From positions 1,984,001 to 2,048,000 of the forward strand of contig NZ_CP064873.1 in NCBI RefSeq assembly GCF_019056515.1: 64,000 nt of DNA, written 5' to 3'. Each line of letters opens with the position of its first letter. The stretch's first letter is position 1. Positions 47,490-56,178 of this stretch are shown here, one piece after another. The notes beneath the pieces were generated by a model. It was given only the letters and a program-made list of their open reading frames with translations. It had not been told where the DNA came from and did no database searches. The position numbers and the translations under genes were made by a program. This DNA comes from Microbacterium paraoxydans. GTDB lineage: Bacteria; Actinomycetota; Actinomycetes; Actinomycetales; Microbacteriaceae.

Positions 47490-49103
47490 TCAGCCGAGTC
47501 TCACATCGTAGAAGAGCGGCCGCCCGTAGAGGTCGTAGTCCAGACCCTGCACGCGCTCGCCGACCGCTGTGATCGCCGAGGGGCTGTAGAGCGGGACGAT
47601 GGCCGTGTACTCCGCGTTCCACTCCTGCAGCTGCGTGTAGAGCTCGTTGCGGGCGTCCTGGTCGCTCGACGCGACGGCCTCTTCCAGGAGCGCGTCGATC
47701 TCCGGGTCGCTCACCTGCGAGGCGTTCTGGAAGCCGTCGGTGTGCAGGTGCGCACGGAGGAAGTCGGCATCCACGCCGGAGAAGCCCCAGTCGGTGAGGT
47801 CGAACGTCTTCGGCTCGTACTGGGCGTTGTAGGCACCGGGCTCCAGCTCCTCGCGCTGCACCTCGAAGCCGATGGCCTTGAGATCCGACTGGATCGCGTT
47901 GGCCAGCGCCGCGCGGTCGTCGGGGACCGGGGTCCAGGCGATCCATCGCACGGACAGGCGCTCGCCGTCCTTCATGCGGATGCCGTCGGCGTCGCGCTCC
48001 GTCCAGCCGGCCTCGTCGAGCAGGGCGTTCGCGGCGTCCTGATCGAACGGCCAGGAGTCCTCCAGCGACGCGTCATAGCCCGGGGTCGTGCTGCCGAGGA
48101 CGCTCCACGCCCGCGGGAACTGCCCGAAGTAGATCTCCTCGACCGCCGCGTCGACGTCGATGCCGCGGGCGAACGCCTGCCGCACCTTCTCGTCGGCGAA
48201 GACGCCGTACTTCTCGTTCAGGTAGAGCGAGTAGGGCAGTCCGGGGTACTCCACCGAGTCGACCGTGACGCCGGCGTCGTCCAGACCGGCGACCTGGTTC
48301 GGCGGGATGTTACTGGCGAGGTCGGCTTCGCCGCTCTCGATCACTCCGGTACGCACCGACGCCTCCGGCTGGATCTGCACGCGCAGCGTCTCGAACGCCG
48401 GAGCCTTCGTCTCGTGCGGACCCCAGGCGTAGTCGTCGTTGCGCGTGTAGACGATCTCCTGGTCGGCGGTGTACTCGGTGAGCACGAAGGGTCCGGTGCC
48501 GACCGTGACGTCGGGGCCGCCCGCCTTGAGCTTGTCGGCCGACTCGGCGAGCACGGCCGGCGAGTAGAAGCCGAGCTGCGGGGTGCTGGCCGCCTGCAGG
48601 AACGGCGCATACGGCTGCGTGAACGAGACCTTCACCGTGTGGTCGTCGACGACCTCGGTGCCGGCGTAGAAGTCCGCACCGAGCATGCTCGCCGCCTGGG
48701 CCGAGGCGGTCTCCGGGTCGACGATCCGGTCGAAGTTCGCCTTCACGGCCTCCGCGTCGAACGGCTCGCCGTCGGTGAAGGTCACGTCGTCGCGCAGCGT
48801 GAAGGTGTACTCCGTGCTGTCCGGCGAGACGTCCCAGCTCTTCGCGAGCCACGGGCTGAACGTGCCGTCGTCCTCCTGGAACACCAGGGAGTCGAGCACC
48901 GCGCGCTGCACCATGCCGGAGACGTCGAGCTGGCTCACCTGCGGGTCCATGTGCCCCGCGGACAGGTTCGCGCCCTCGATCGACCACACGAGCTCACCGC
49001 CGTCGCTCTCCGTGGACGGGCCGGCGCACGCGGTCAGCACCAGGGCGGTGGCGGCGGCGAGCGCGGCGAGGGGCAGGAGGCGACGCACAGGGGTGGCGGG
49101 CAT
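47490..49103 (-). CDS. peptide ABC transporter solute-binding lipoprotein
   Basis: A 537-residue family 5 solute-binding protein. The lipobox is LTAC (Cys26 or so) after a hydrophobic signal. SWDVSPDSTEYTFTLRDDVTF, VGTGPFVLTEYTADQEI and the C-terminal-lobe motif ALLDEAGWTERDADGIRMKDG are typical. Peptides or their modified forms are the likely solute, inferred from the dipeptidase and racemase genes upstream. It starts 82 nt after the S12 hydrolase ends. Confidence 0.94.
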   Translation of the reverse strand: MPATPVRRLLPLAALAAATALVLTACAGPSTESDGGELVWSIEGANLSAGHMDPQVSQLDVSGMVQRAVLDSLVFQEDDGTFSPWLAKSWDVSPDSTEYTFTLRDDVTFTDGEPFDAEAVKANFDRIVDPETASAQAASMLGADFYAGTEVVDDHTVKVSFTQPYAPFLQAASTPQLGFYSPAVLAESADKLKAGGPDVTVGTGPFVLTEYTADQEIVYTRNDDYAWGPHETKAPAFETLRVQIQPEASVRTGVIESGEADLASNIPPNQVAGLDDAGVTVDSVEYPGLPYSLYLNEKYGVFADEKVRQAFARGIDVDAAVEEIYFGQFPRAWSVLGSTTPGYDASLEDSWPFDQDAANALLDEAGWTERDADGIRMKDGERLSVRWIAWTPVPDDRAALANAIQSDLKAIGFEVQREELEPGAYNAQYEPKTFDLTDWGFSGVDADFLRAHLHTDGFQNASQVSDPEIDALLEEAVASSDQDARNELYTQLQEWNAEYTAIVPLYSPSAITAVGERVQGLDYDLYGRPLFYDVRLG

Positions 49104-49185
49104 GGGGATTCCTCAGAACGGACGGGTCGGGATGTCTCCATCCTAGGGCGGTTTTTTGGACCCGGTCGATCTGTGCGACCCGGGA

Positions 49186-50736
49186 TCAGGGCGACCGCAG
49201 GATGATCCGGTGTCGCTCTGCGGCCCCGGCCCCTTCCCCCTCGACACGCGTCTGCCCTGGCGCGACGACTGCCGCGCTCACCCCTTGCACGCGAGGCTCC
49301 GGCAGCCCGACCAGCCGCACGTCGACGAGGAGGTCGCCGCGGTCCCCCGCGATCCGCCAGCGCAGCTCGGCCTCCGTCGCCGCGGCCACCACACGGTCGG
49401 GGAACGGATCCTGGTCCGCGCGGAATCCGCCGATCTCCTGGACCTGTGCCTCCAGCCGGGCATCGCGGACGTCGGCCGGGATGTCATCGAGCACGTCGGC
49501 CGGGATGTCATCGAGCACATGGTCGGCGAGGAACGGGTACGTGGCGGCGGGCCGTCCCGAGCGGATCGCGGCGTCGAGAGCCTGCGCGGCGGCGACCGTC
49601 TCCGCCCACGGGTGCAGGACCGCGGAGGGGGCGTCCGTCCGTTCGAGCAGCTGCTGGAGCGCGGCGCCTGCGATCCGCCGGGCGCCGAACTCGTCGGAGT
49701 TCCCGAAGGCGACGACGCCGATGCCGCTGGCCGCGTGCCAGCGCATGTGCGCCGAGAATCCGGGAAGACCGCCGGAGTGCTGCACGATCCGCCCGAACCG
49801 CCGGTCGTCCTCGACGAAGAGGCCGTAGCCGTAGCCGGCCCCCGCGAGATCGCGCCCGTCGAACATCGCCGACGGCACCGGGATGGGGGTGCGGGCCTGC
49901 TGCAGCTCCCGTCGCGACGCCGGAGCCAGCACGGCGGGCGCCAGCGGGTCGTCGGTGAAGGCCGAGCCGAGGAACCACATCCATCTCGCGATGTCGTCGA
50001 CGGTGCTGAACATGCTGCCGATGCAGCCGAGTGCGCCGGCCCCCACGAACGGCTCGGGGCGGAACGTGGTGCCGTCGTCGAACGTCCGGAATCCGCCGGC
50101 CAGCGTCTCCGGCGCGTAGCCGTCCGACACGTGCGCCGTCCGGCGCAGCCCGAGGGGCCCGAGCAGAGTCTCCCGGATCACGTCCTCCACGGCCCGGTCC
50201 GTCACCGCTTCCACGACGCGGCCGAGCAGCGACTGGCCGAGGTTGGAGTACTGGTAGACGGTTCCCGGCACGGCCGCGAGGTGCACCCCACCGGCGAACA
50301 CGGCGGCGATCTCCGCACGGGAGGCGCCGAGATGCCGGTCCACCCAGGCGTTGTCCTCCCCCAGACCGGACCGGTTGGAGAGCAGCAGGTCGCCGGTGAC
50401 CTCGACGTCCGCACCCCGATGCCGTAGCCGGACCTCCGGCAGATAGGTGCGGATCGGCGCGTGGAGGTCGAGCAGCCCGCGGTCTCGAAGGGAGAGCACG
50501 GTGGCGGCCAGGAAGCTCTTGGACATCGAGGCGATGCGGAAGACGGTGTCCCGCGTCGTCGGGGCCTCATCGGCGCGGGGATGGCCGTGGGTGAGCACTG
50601 CGCGGACGCTTCCCCGTTCGGCCACGGCGGCGATGGCGGCCGGGGCGGCACGACGCGCGCGCTCGTCCAGGCCGTGGCGGAGTGCCTCCGCGGCGGACTC
50701 GGCGGTGACGAGGAGATCCGCATCCTGCCCGGTCAT
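49186..50736 (-). CDS. serine hydrolase of the beta-lactamase / S12 peptidase fold
   Basis: A 516-residue enzyme. The catalytic SxxK is S70-M-S-K73, and the second motif is YSN in VYQYSNLGQSLLG. An HSGGLPGF segment takes the place of the KTG-like third motif. It has no signal peptide, so it acts inside the cell, unlike most beta-lactamases. Such enzymes include D-aminopeptidases and D-peptidases that cut peptides next to D-amino acids, fitting its neighbours. An 8-residue direct duplication (DDIPADVL) lies in the C-terminal part. It overlaps the amidotransferase by 4 bp. Confidence 0.85.
   Translation of the reverse strand: MTGQDADLLVTAESAAEALRHGLDERARRAAPAAIAAVAERGSVRAVLTHGHPRADEAPTTRDTVFRIASMSKSFLAATVLSLRDRGLLDLHAPIRTYLPEVRLRHRGADVEVTGDLLLSNRSGLGEDNAWVDRHLGASRAEIAAVFAGGVHLAAVPGTVYQYSNLGQSLLGRVVEAVTDRAVEDVIRETLLGPLGLRRTAHVSDGYAPETLAGGFRTFDDGTTFRPEPFVGAGALGCIGSMFSTVDDIARWMWFLGSAFTDDPLAPAVLAPASRRELQQARTPIPVPSAMFDGRDLAGAGYGYGLFVEDDRRFGRIVQHSGGLPGFSAHMRWHAASGIGVVAFGNSDEFGARRIAGAALQQLLERTDAPSAVLHPWAETVAAAQALDAAIRSGRPAATYPFLADHVLDDIPADVLDDIPADVRDARLEAQVQEIGGFRADQDPFPDRVVAAATEAELRWRIAGDRGDLLVDVRLVGLPEPRVQGVSAAVVAPGQTRVEGEGAGAAERHRIILRSP
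49475..49520 (-). repeat. tandem 24-nt duplication inside the S12 hydrolase gene
   Basis: The unit GTCGGCCGGGATGTCATCGA(GCAC) occurs twice in a row on the + strand, giving LDDIPADV twice in the protein. The frame is kept. Confidence 0.75.
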
Positions 50737-51446
50737 ACGGGGACCCCGGCGCGCACCTCGTCGGCGAAGGCCTCGATGAGCGCGCGGCTGGCCGCGGTGT
50801 TGTGGTCGTGCACGCGCTCGGCGGCGGCGATGAGGGCGGGAAGCGAGCGTCCCTCTCCCCGCAGTGCCGCGTCGTCCCAACGGGCGAGGTCGGCCGCGGA
50901 GGCCTCGGGATGGAACTGCACGCCGCGCACCCGCGCCCCCAGCCGGAAGGCCTGGTTCTCGACGTCGGCGCTCGTCGCCAGCAGCACCGCCGCGGTTGGC
51001 AGCCGCGTGATCATGTCCTGATGGTTCTCGATCATCGGAGCCTCATCGCCGAGGGCCGCGAACAGGGCGTCGGCACGTCCTGCGGCGGTGGGGCGGATGG
51101 GGGTCGCGCCGCGTTCGATGGGTCCGGTCTTCTCGGCGACCTCGCCGCCGGCCACGTGGGCGAGCAGCTGACCGCCCAGGCAGATGCCGAGGGTGGGGAG
51201 GTCGCGGTCGATGGCCTCCGCGGCGAGCGCCCGCTCTGCCGCGAGCCACGGCGCGCGGTCATCGTCGTCCGGCATGAGCCCGCCGCCCAGCATGACGAGT
51301 CCGGCGTATCCCTCCAGGGAGGCGGGCAGCGGCTGCTCGGCTCCCACGACCTCGTCGACGTCGATCGCCTTCTCCCGCAGCCAGGTGCCGAGGCGGCGCG
51401 GGCCGGAGCTCGCGGAGTTCACGATCACGAGGACGCGCGGGTTCAC
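50733..51446 (-). CDS. class I glutamine amidotransferase-like protein
   Basis: A 237-residue GATase1 domain standing alone. The Cys nucleophile is in GICLGGQLL and the His-x-Glu pair is in GVQFHPEAS, so the triad is complete. It resembles the GMP-synthase-like single-domain proteins whose acceptor is usually unknown; some act as gamma-glutamyl hydrolases (PuuD-like). GTG 51446 is preferred because homology begins at NPRVLVIVNSA. It overlaps both neighbours by 4 bp, so it is fully within the D-peptide operon. Confidence 0.85.
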   Translation of the reverse strand: MNPRVLVIVNSASSGPRRLGTWLREKAIDVDEVVGAEQPLPASLEGYAGLVMLGGGLMPDDDDRAPWLAAERALAAEAIDRDLPTLGICLGGQLLAHVAGGEVAEKTGPIERGATPIRPTAAGRADALFAALGDEAPMIENHQDMITRLPTAAVLLATSADVENQAFRLGARVRGVQFHPEASAADLARWDDAALRGEGRSLPALIAAAERVHDHNTAASRALIEAFADEVRAGVPV

Positions 51447-52555
51447 AGCGCCCCCTCCCGCGCCGTCGTGTCGACCGCCGGCACGAGCGCGGCCGCGGCG
51501 GGCTCTCCCGCGCGGCCGGCGAGGAAGGCCTCGTGGTCGGGGTCCGACGCCTCCAGCACGCGGAGGACGTTCTCGTGCGCCGCCGCCCGGAGGTCGTCCT
51601 CCGACCAGCCGCGATGCCGCAGCTCGGCGAACAGCGCCGGGTACCCCGAGACGTCGCCGAGACCGTCCGGCATCACATCGGAGCCGTCGTAGTCGGCGCC
51701 GATCCCGACCGCATGCGCGCCGGCCACGCGACGCACGTGATCCAGGTGATCGGCGACGTCCGCGACGCCGACGCGGGGGGCCTCTCCCTCTCCCCCGGCT
51801 TCCCACCAGTCGCGGCGGGCCTGCGAGACGAACGTGGGGACGAACGGCACCATCACGACGCCGCCCTGCGCGCCGATCGCGGCGAGCACGTCGTCCGGCA
51901 CGTTGCGAGGATGGTCGCACAGGGCGAAGGCGCCGGAGTGGCTGACCATCACCGGGCGGGTCGTGATCTCCAGGGCATGCCGCATGGTCGTCGGAGCGAC
52001 GTGCGAGAGGTCGACGAGCACACCGATGCGGTTCATCTCGCGCACCACCTCGCGTCCGAAGTCCGTCAGACCGCCGTGGCGCGCCTCGTCGGTCGCGGAG
52101 TCCGCCCAGGCGATCGTCCGCGACCAGGTGAGGGTGAGATACCGCGCGCCGAGACGCGCGAACTGCCGCAGCACGGCCAGCGATCCGCCGAGCTGGTCGC
52201 CGCCTTCGATGCCGATGAGCGAGGCGATCCTCCCCTCCGCCATCGCCGCACGCGCGTCGGCCGCCGTCCGAGCGATCGCGAAGCGCTGCGGGTGGGCGTC
52301 GACGAGGCGGTGCACGAAGTCGATCTGCTCGAGCGTGGCCACCACCTGCTCCGCCCCTTCCAGCACGGGATCGACCCAGACCGACCAGAACTGGCCGGCG
52401 ACCCCGCCCGCGGTCAGTCGCGGCAGATCCGTCTGCGTGGCCGCCACCGGGCCGGAGAGCTCCGCGACCCGGTAGCCGAGCAGCGTCCTGCTCGCCCAGG
52501 CGAGGTCGTTGTGGCCGTCGATCACCCGATCGATCGGCAGGTCCGCGTCGACCAT
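51443..52555 (-). CDS. M19 family (renal-dipeptidase-like) membrane dipeptidase
   Basis: A 370-residue zinc dipeptidase. The metal-binding H-x-D is in DGHNDLAW, the bridging Glu in GIEGGDQLGG, and further His ligands in DLSHVA and SHSGA. M19 enzymes tolerate a D-residue at the C-terminal side of a dipeptide, an unusual trait among dipeptidases and one that fits the rest of the locus. It has no signal peptide. ATG 52555 is preferred (GAGAGG 6 nt upstream); ATG 52573 is possible. Confidence 0.9.
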   Translation of the reverse strand: MVDADLPIDRVIDGHNDLAWASRTLLGYRVAELSGPVAATQTDLPRLTAGGVAGQFWSVWVDPVLEGAEQVVATLEQIDFVHRLVDAHPQRFAIARTAADARAAMAEGRIASLIGIEGGDQLGGSLAVLRQFARLGARYLTLTWSRTIAWADSATDEARHGGLTDFGREVVREMNRIGVLVDLSHVAPTTMRHALEITTRPVMVSHSGAFALCDHPRNVPDDVLAAIGAQGGVVMVPFVPTFVSQARRDWWEAGGEGEAPRVGVADVADHLDHVRRVAGAHAVGIGADYDGSDVMPDGLGDVSGYPALFAELRHRGWSEDDLRAAAHENVLRVLEASDPDHEAFLAGRAGEPAAAALVPAVDTTAREGAL

Positions 52556-52556
52556 C

Positions 52557-53444
52557 TCAGTCCTCTCGTCCATCCAGCACCGTGTTCATCCGCGCGGTGA
52601 GCACCGGGTCCACGGCGTGCGCGACGCCGTCCAGCTCCCGCACGGGCACCGCACCGCGGGTGCTGGAGCAGAGCCAGAGGGCGTCCGCCCGCTCCAGATC
52701 GTCCCGCATCATCGGACCGACGCGGGAGGGCACCTCGGCGAGTCCCGCGAAGACGTCGGCCTGGGTCGTCCCGGGGAGCACCCCGTACTCGGGCGGTGGC
52801 GTGACCAGCGCCCCGTCGAGCCGCGCGATCAGCGTCGACCGCGGCCCTTCGAGGACGAACCCGTCGGCGCTGACGAAGACGACATCGTCCGCACCCCGGC
52901 TCCGTGCCTCCCGCAGGGCCGCCTGGTTCACGGCGTAGGCGAGGGACTTCGCTCCCTGCAGCAGCCAGGGCGCCGTCTCCATGACGTCGTGCCGGTACCC
53001 GCGGTCGAGCACCACCGCGGAGACGCCCCGCGCGCGGACGGCCTCCGGGTCCTCTCCCGCGAAGCCGAGCACCCACCCCGTCGGTCCGGCCGGGTCGATC
53101 TCGTCCCCGCGGGTCATCGCGAACTTGATCGAGGCGATCTCCCCGTCGCGGAGCACTCCGGGGCGGGAGACCTCGGCGGCCGCGCGGCGCACCGCCCGCG
53201 CCCACAGCTCGCGGCCTGGCGCGGGCAGCCCCAGGAGCTGCGCCGAACGCTCCATCCGCACGAGATGCGCCTCCAGGGCCTGCGGCCTTCCTCCGCGCAC
53301 CACGGCGGTCTCGAACACGCCGTCGCCGCGGGTGACGCCGAGGTCGGTCGCCCGGATGATCGGCTCCCGCGGATCGACGGCATGGATTCCGTCCTCCGCC
53401 GCCTCGGCGGCGAGATCGAGCCGGTACAGCAGCAGTGCGCGCAT
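52557..53444 (-). CDS. class IV PLP aminotransferase (aminodeoxychorismate lyase / D-amino-acid aminotransferase type)
   Basis: A 295-residue fold-type IV enzyme. TRGDGVFETAVV (residues about 38-49) is the family entry; the catalytic Lys is probably in LQGAKSLAYAVNQAAL, and DDVVFVSADGFVLEGPRSTL follows. By eye it resembles 4-amino-4-deoxychorismate lyase (PabC) most, but D-amino-acid aminotransferases share this fold. The neighbourhood favours the latter; I cannot decide. It ends 1 nt before the M19 start. Confidence 0.8.
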   Translation of the reverse strand: MRALLLYRLDLAAEAAEDGIHAVDPREPIIRATDLGVTRGDGVFETAVVRGGRPQALEAHLVRMERSAQLLGLPAPGRELWARAVRRAAAEVSRPGVLRDGEIASIKFAMTRGDEIDPAGPTGWVLGFAGEDPEAVRARGVSAVVLDRGYRHDVMETAPWLLQGAKSLAYAVNQAALREARSRGADDVVFVSADGFVLEGPRSTLIARLDGALVTPPPEYGVLPGTTQADVFAGLAEVPSRVGPMMRDDLERADALWLCSSTRGAVPVRELDGVAHAVDPVLTARMNTVLDGRED

Positions 53445-53476
53445 GGGATTCCGCTCTCGCAGGGTTCGGGGGCCGG

Positions 53477-54624
53477 TCAGCCCGCGGTCAGGACGGCCTC
53501 AGGGGCCTCGGCCGCGGAGGAGTCGAAGACGCGGGACGCGTCACGGGCGATGCGCTCGGCGAGCACCTCGTGTCCGATCCCCGGTCCGGTGGGGACCGTG
53601 ACGCGACCGGCGACGGCGGTCACCGGAGGTGCGATGATGTCCGACTCGTAGTACTTGTCCGATCCCGACACATCCGACGGCAGCAGGAAACCGGGGAGCG
53701 AGGACAGCGCGACGTTCGCAGCCCGCCCGACGCCGAACTCGTGCATCCCGCCGCACCACACGGGGATGCCCGCGTCCCGCGCCACGTCGTGCGCCGCGCG
53801 GGCGACGGTGAGCCCGCCCATCCGCGACACCTTGATGTTGAGGACCCGCCCCGCCCCCAGCCGGATCATGGTCCGCAGGTCGCCGAGGTCGACGACCGAC
53901 TCGTCCAGGCACACGTCCGTGTCGAGCCGCGCCTGCAGATCAGCGTGGGCCACGAGATCCCGCGGCGCGAAGGGCTGCTCGATCATGGTGAGCGCCTCGC
54001 GATCCAGGCGTGCGAACACCGCGGCCGCCCGCTCGTCATCGGCATACGCGCCGTTCGCGTCCACGTGAAGGTCGAGGTCGGGGTAGGCGGCGCGCACCGC
54101 ACGCACCGGCTCCACATCCCAGCCCGGAGCGATCTTGAGCTTGACTCGGGGGTAGCCGGCGGCGCGCTGCAGCTCCACTTGGGCCAGCAGCTCGTCGATC
54201 GACGGCTCGATGCCCAGCGACACCCCCGCGACGACCTCGTCGCGCGTCCCGCCGAGGGCCGCGGCGAGCGCGATCCCCCGCCTCCGGGAGGCCAGGTCCC
54301 ACACCGCGCCGGAGAACCCGGCCTTCGCGAACTCGTGCCCGCGGACTCGCGCCCATGACGCCTCCAGCTCCGCCGGGTCCTCCCCCTCGGCACGGAGCAG
54401 CGCGGGCACCAGGTAGCGGGTCGCGATCTCCCACGCGGTGACCGTGGTCTCCGCTCCGTAGAACGGATCGGACGGCGACGCGATCTCCCCCACCCCGTCT
54501 GGCCGTCGGCATCGGTGACCTCGACGAGCACGTGCTCGATGCCGGACTTGCGGTGCGAGCTCGTCTCGAAGCTGTGACGCAGCGGCTGACGCAGGGCGAA
54601 GAGCCGGACGCGGACGACCCTCAC
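53477..54624 (-). pseudogene. N-succinylamino-acid racemase / o-succinylbenzoate synthase family, frameshifted
   Basis: An enolase-superfamily enzyme interrupted by a one-base deletion. The N-terminal 45 or so residues (from GTG 54624: RVVRVRLFALRQPLRHSFET through TDADGQTGWG) are in one frame. The rest, from GEIASPSDPFYGAETT to the stop at 53477, is in another. A G missing from GGGGG (54487-54491 on +) would restore 382 residues. KLKIAPGWDVEPVRAVR has the catalytic KxK pair; VDANGAY, IEQP and DES hold the metal ligands; and CGGMHEFGVGR and PTGPGIG are NSAR/OSBS hallmarks. It may be a sequencing error, a true pseudogene or a slippage gene. It should interconvert N-succinyl D- and L-amino acids. 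Confidence 0.85.
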
Positions 54625-55310
54625 GCGTCCTCCTCCGGGCGGGCCCGCGCGGTCTCGGGGCCGTAGAGACCCAGGCGCGCCACCAGCCGGTCACGTTCGG
54701 CGAGCCGCCGTCGCGCTCCCTTCGCGCTCGCCGTGGTGAGCGCGCTCAGCAGGTGGCACACCGCCGCGACCGGGGTCGGCGAGTCGGCGTACGACGCCGA
54801 TCCCGTGCGCACCCGGATGAGCGAGGTCGCGATGGATGCGAGCGGGGCGTCCTCGCTGTCGGTGATCACGACGAGCTGACCGCCCGCCTCGTGGAAGAGC
54901 CGCCCGAGCCGCACGGTCTCCTCCCGGTAGCGCCGCAGGGAGAACGCGATGAGCACGTCGCTGGCCCGGACGTCGGTGAGCACGGTGAGCGGCTGCAGCG
55001 CGTGCCCGTCGACGAGGAAGACGTTCGACAGCGTCGCCGAGAGATCCGCGTTGAGGAGCTGCGCGTACGCCGCCGCCTTGCCCTCGCCGGCGACGTACCG
55101 TCGCCGGGCGCCGAGCAGCAGCGCCGCGGCCTGCGGCACCTGGGCCGAGCGGCTGAGCTCCTCGAAAGTCTGGGCGAGCGTGCGCTGCTCGGTCTCGATG
55201 ATCCGCGCCTGGATGCTCTCGGCGGAGAGGTTGGTGCGGATGCGCTCGCCGTAGCGGTCTCGCGGAGAGACGAGGTCGCGATCCTCCTGGTCGTGATCGT
55301 GGTCGTTCAT
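54621..55310 (-). CDS. SIS-domain protein, RpiR-like without HTH
   Basis: A 229-residue protein with a SIS domain (residues about 60-190): ARRRYVAGEGKAAAYAQLLNADL, SDVLIAFSLRRYREETVRLGR and GGQLVVITDSEDAPLA. SIS domains bind phosphosugars or similar ligands. Members of the MurR/RpiR regulator family carry an N-terminal HTH of about 75 residues; here only 50 or so residues precede the SIS domain, and I see no helix-turn-helix. The start at 55310 is fixed by the overlap with GNAT. It overlaps the racemase start by 4 bp. Confidence 0.75.
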   Translation of the reverse strand: MNDHDHDQEDRDLVSPRDRYGERIRTNLSAESIQARIIETEQRTLAQTFEELSRSAQVPQAAALLLGARRRYVAGEGKAAAYAQLLNADLSATLSNVFLVDGHALQPLTVLTDVRASDVLIAFSLRRYREETVRLGRLFHEAGGQLVVITDSEDAPLASIATSLIRVRTGSASYADSPTPVAAVCHLLSALTTASAKGARRRLAERDRLVARLGLYGPETARARPEEDA

Positions 55311-56083
55311 GCCGTGCCCTCTCGAGGTGTCGCGCGGTAGACCGCCGTGTCGTCGTCGAGGCGCGTGGCCCCGACGAGGACGTCCCCGCGGCGGAATGCC
55401 GCGGTCATCGTCCGCTCCAGATCCCGCCGCAGCACCGCGCGCTCCTCGGCGTCGAGGGCGCCGGGTCGCGTCGGGATCGCGATCCAGGTGCCGCCGTCCG
55501 CCGCCACGGCCCGCCCCCAGTCGTCCGGCCCGAGCACGGGAGGGACGGGAAGGGACCGGCGGGTCGGACGATCGGCGACGTCCAGATCCCAGGAGACCAC
55601 CAGGCGGTCGGTGTCGGGGCGGGCGTAGTAGTCGCGCTCGTACGCGATGCCGACGGCGCCGAGAGAGCTCAGATTGAAGTGCGCGTTGCGTGACAGCAGC
55701 GGATCGAACGTCCACCGCATCGTCCGCTGCCCCCAACGCAGGGCCACGGCACGCTGCGCGAGCTTGAGCGCCTGGCCGACGCCGCGTCCCTGGTGCGCGG
55801 CATCGACGGCGGCCGCCTGCGAGTAGTGGAAGGACGCGCCGGTGGTGTCACAGCCGGCGAACCCGTACGCGAACCCGATCAGCTCCCCGTCGTCGGCGAA
55901 GGCGCCGACCGCGGAACCGCCGTTGCGGGCGAGGGCGGTGAGCAGGTTGGCGTTGAGGGCGTACTCGTTCTCCGTGTATGCGAAGACGCGGGCGTACAGC
56001 GCGGCGGCCTCACGGAACTCGGTGTACCGGGTGAGCTCGCGGCAACCGTGGGCGACACCGGCGGCCACCGAAGAATGAGGCAC
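55307..56083 (-). CDS. GNAT family N-acyltransferase of the NSAR-linked type
   Basis: A 258-residue GNAT protein with its acyl-CoA loop in AAVDAAHQGRGVGQALKLAQR (R/Q-x-x-G-x-G). LTRYTEFREAAALYARVFA at the front and RWTFDPLLSRNAHFNLSSLGAVGIAYERDYYA in the middle match the long GNAT family (COG3375 type) that lies next to NSAR genes and N-succinylates D-amino acids in Geobacillus. GTG 56083 is chosen, with AGGA 8 nt upstream. It is the first gene of the - strand unit. A GATACG motif lies within the start region. Confidence 0.85.
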   Translation of the reverse strand: MPHSSVAAGVAHGCRELTRYTEFREAAALYARVFAYTENEYALNANLLTALARNGGSAVGAFADDGELIGFAYGFAGCDTTGASFHYSQAAAVDAAHQGRGVGQALKLAQRAVALRWGQRTMRWTFDPLLSRNAHFNLSSLGAVGIAYERDYYARPDTDRLVVSWDLDVADRPTRRSLPVPPVLGPDDWGRAVAADGGTWIAIPTRPGALDAEERAVLRRDLERTMTAAFRRGDVLVGATRLDDDTAVYRATPREGTA

Positions 56084-56094
56084 GATACGTTTCC
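56084..56094. promoter_or_regulatory. GATACG-type candidate operator at the GNAT start
   Basis: GATACGTTTCC directly abuts the GNAT GTG codon on the other strand and overlaps its SD. It is similar to 57327-57337 (GATACGATTCC) and 57368-57377 (GATACGTTCC). Confidence 0.45.
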
Positions 56095-56138
56095 TAAGAT
56101 CGAGGAGTCCTGCTGCTGAGAGCGATGCTATCGGCGGG

Positions 56139-56178
56139 TTGCGGGGCGATCAAGGGGCAAGATACGGTTCGTAACCGT
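56139..56178 (+). promoter_or_regulatory. candidate leaderless promoter and palindromic operator of the M20 gene
   Basis: A -35 like TTGCGG (56139-56144) and a -10 like TACGGT (56163-56168) are spaced by 18 nt. The implied start falls on the GTG at 56177, so the mRNA may be leaderless. A 6-3-6 palindrome, ACGGTT-CGT-AACCGT (56164-56178), overlaps the -10 and the start codon, preceded by GAT to give another GATACG motif. Confidence 0.45.

Noticed and set aside
53477..54694. Racemase starting at ATG 54694 in the downstream frame
   Set aside because: The first 60 codons of that frame give Arg/Pro-rich text with no similarity, while the other frame gives the true family N-terminus from 54624.
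55311..55736. Upstream in-frame extension of the SIS gene as a source of an HTH domain
   Set aside because: The translated text is Arg/Gly/Pro-rich shadow of the GNAT gene and shows no helix-turn-helix.
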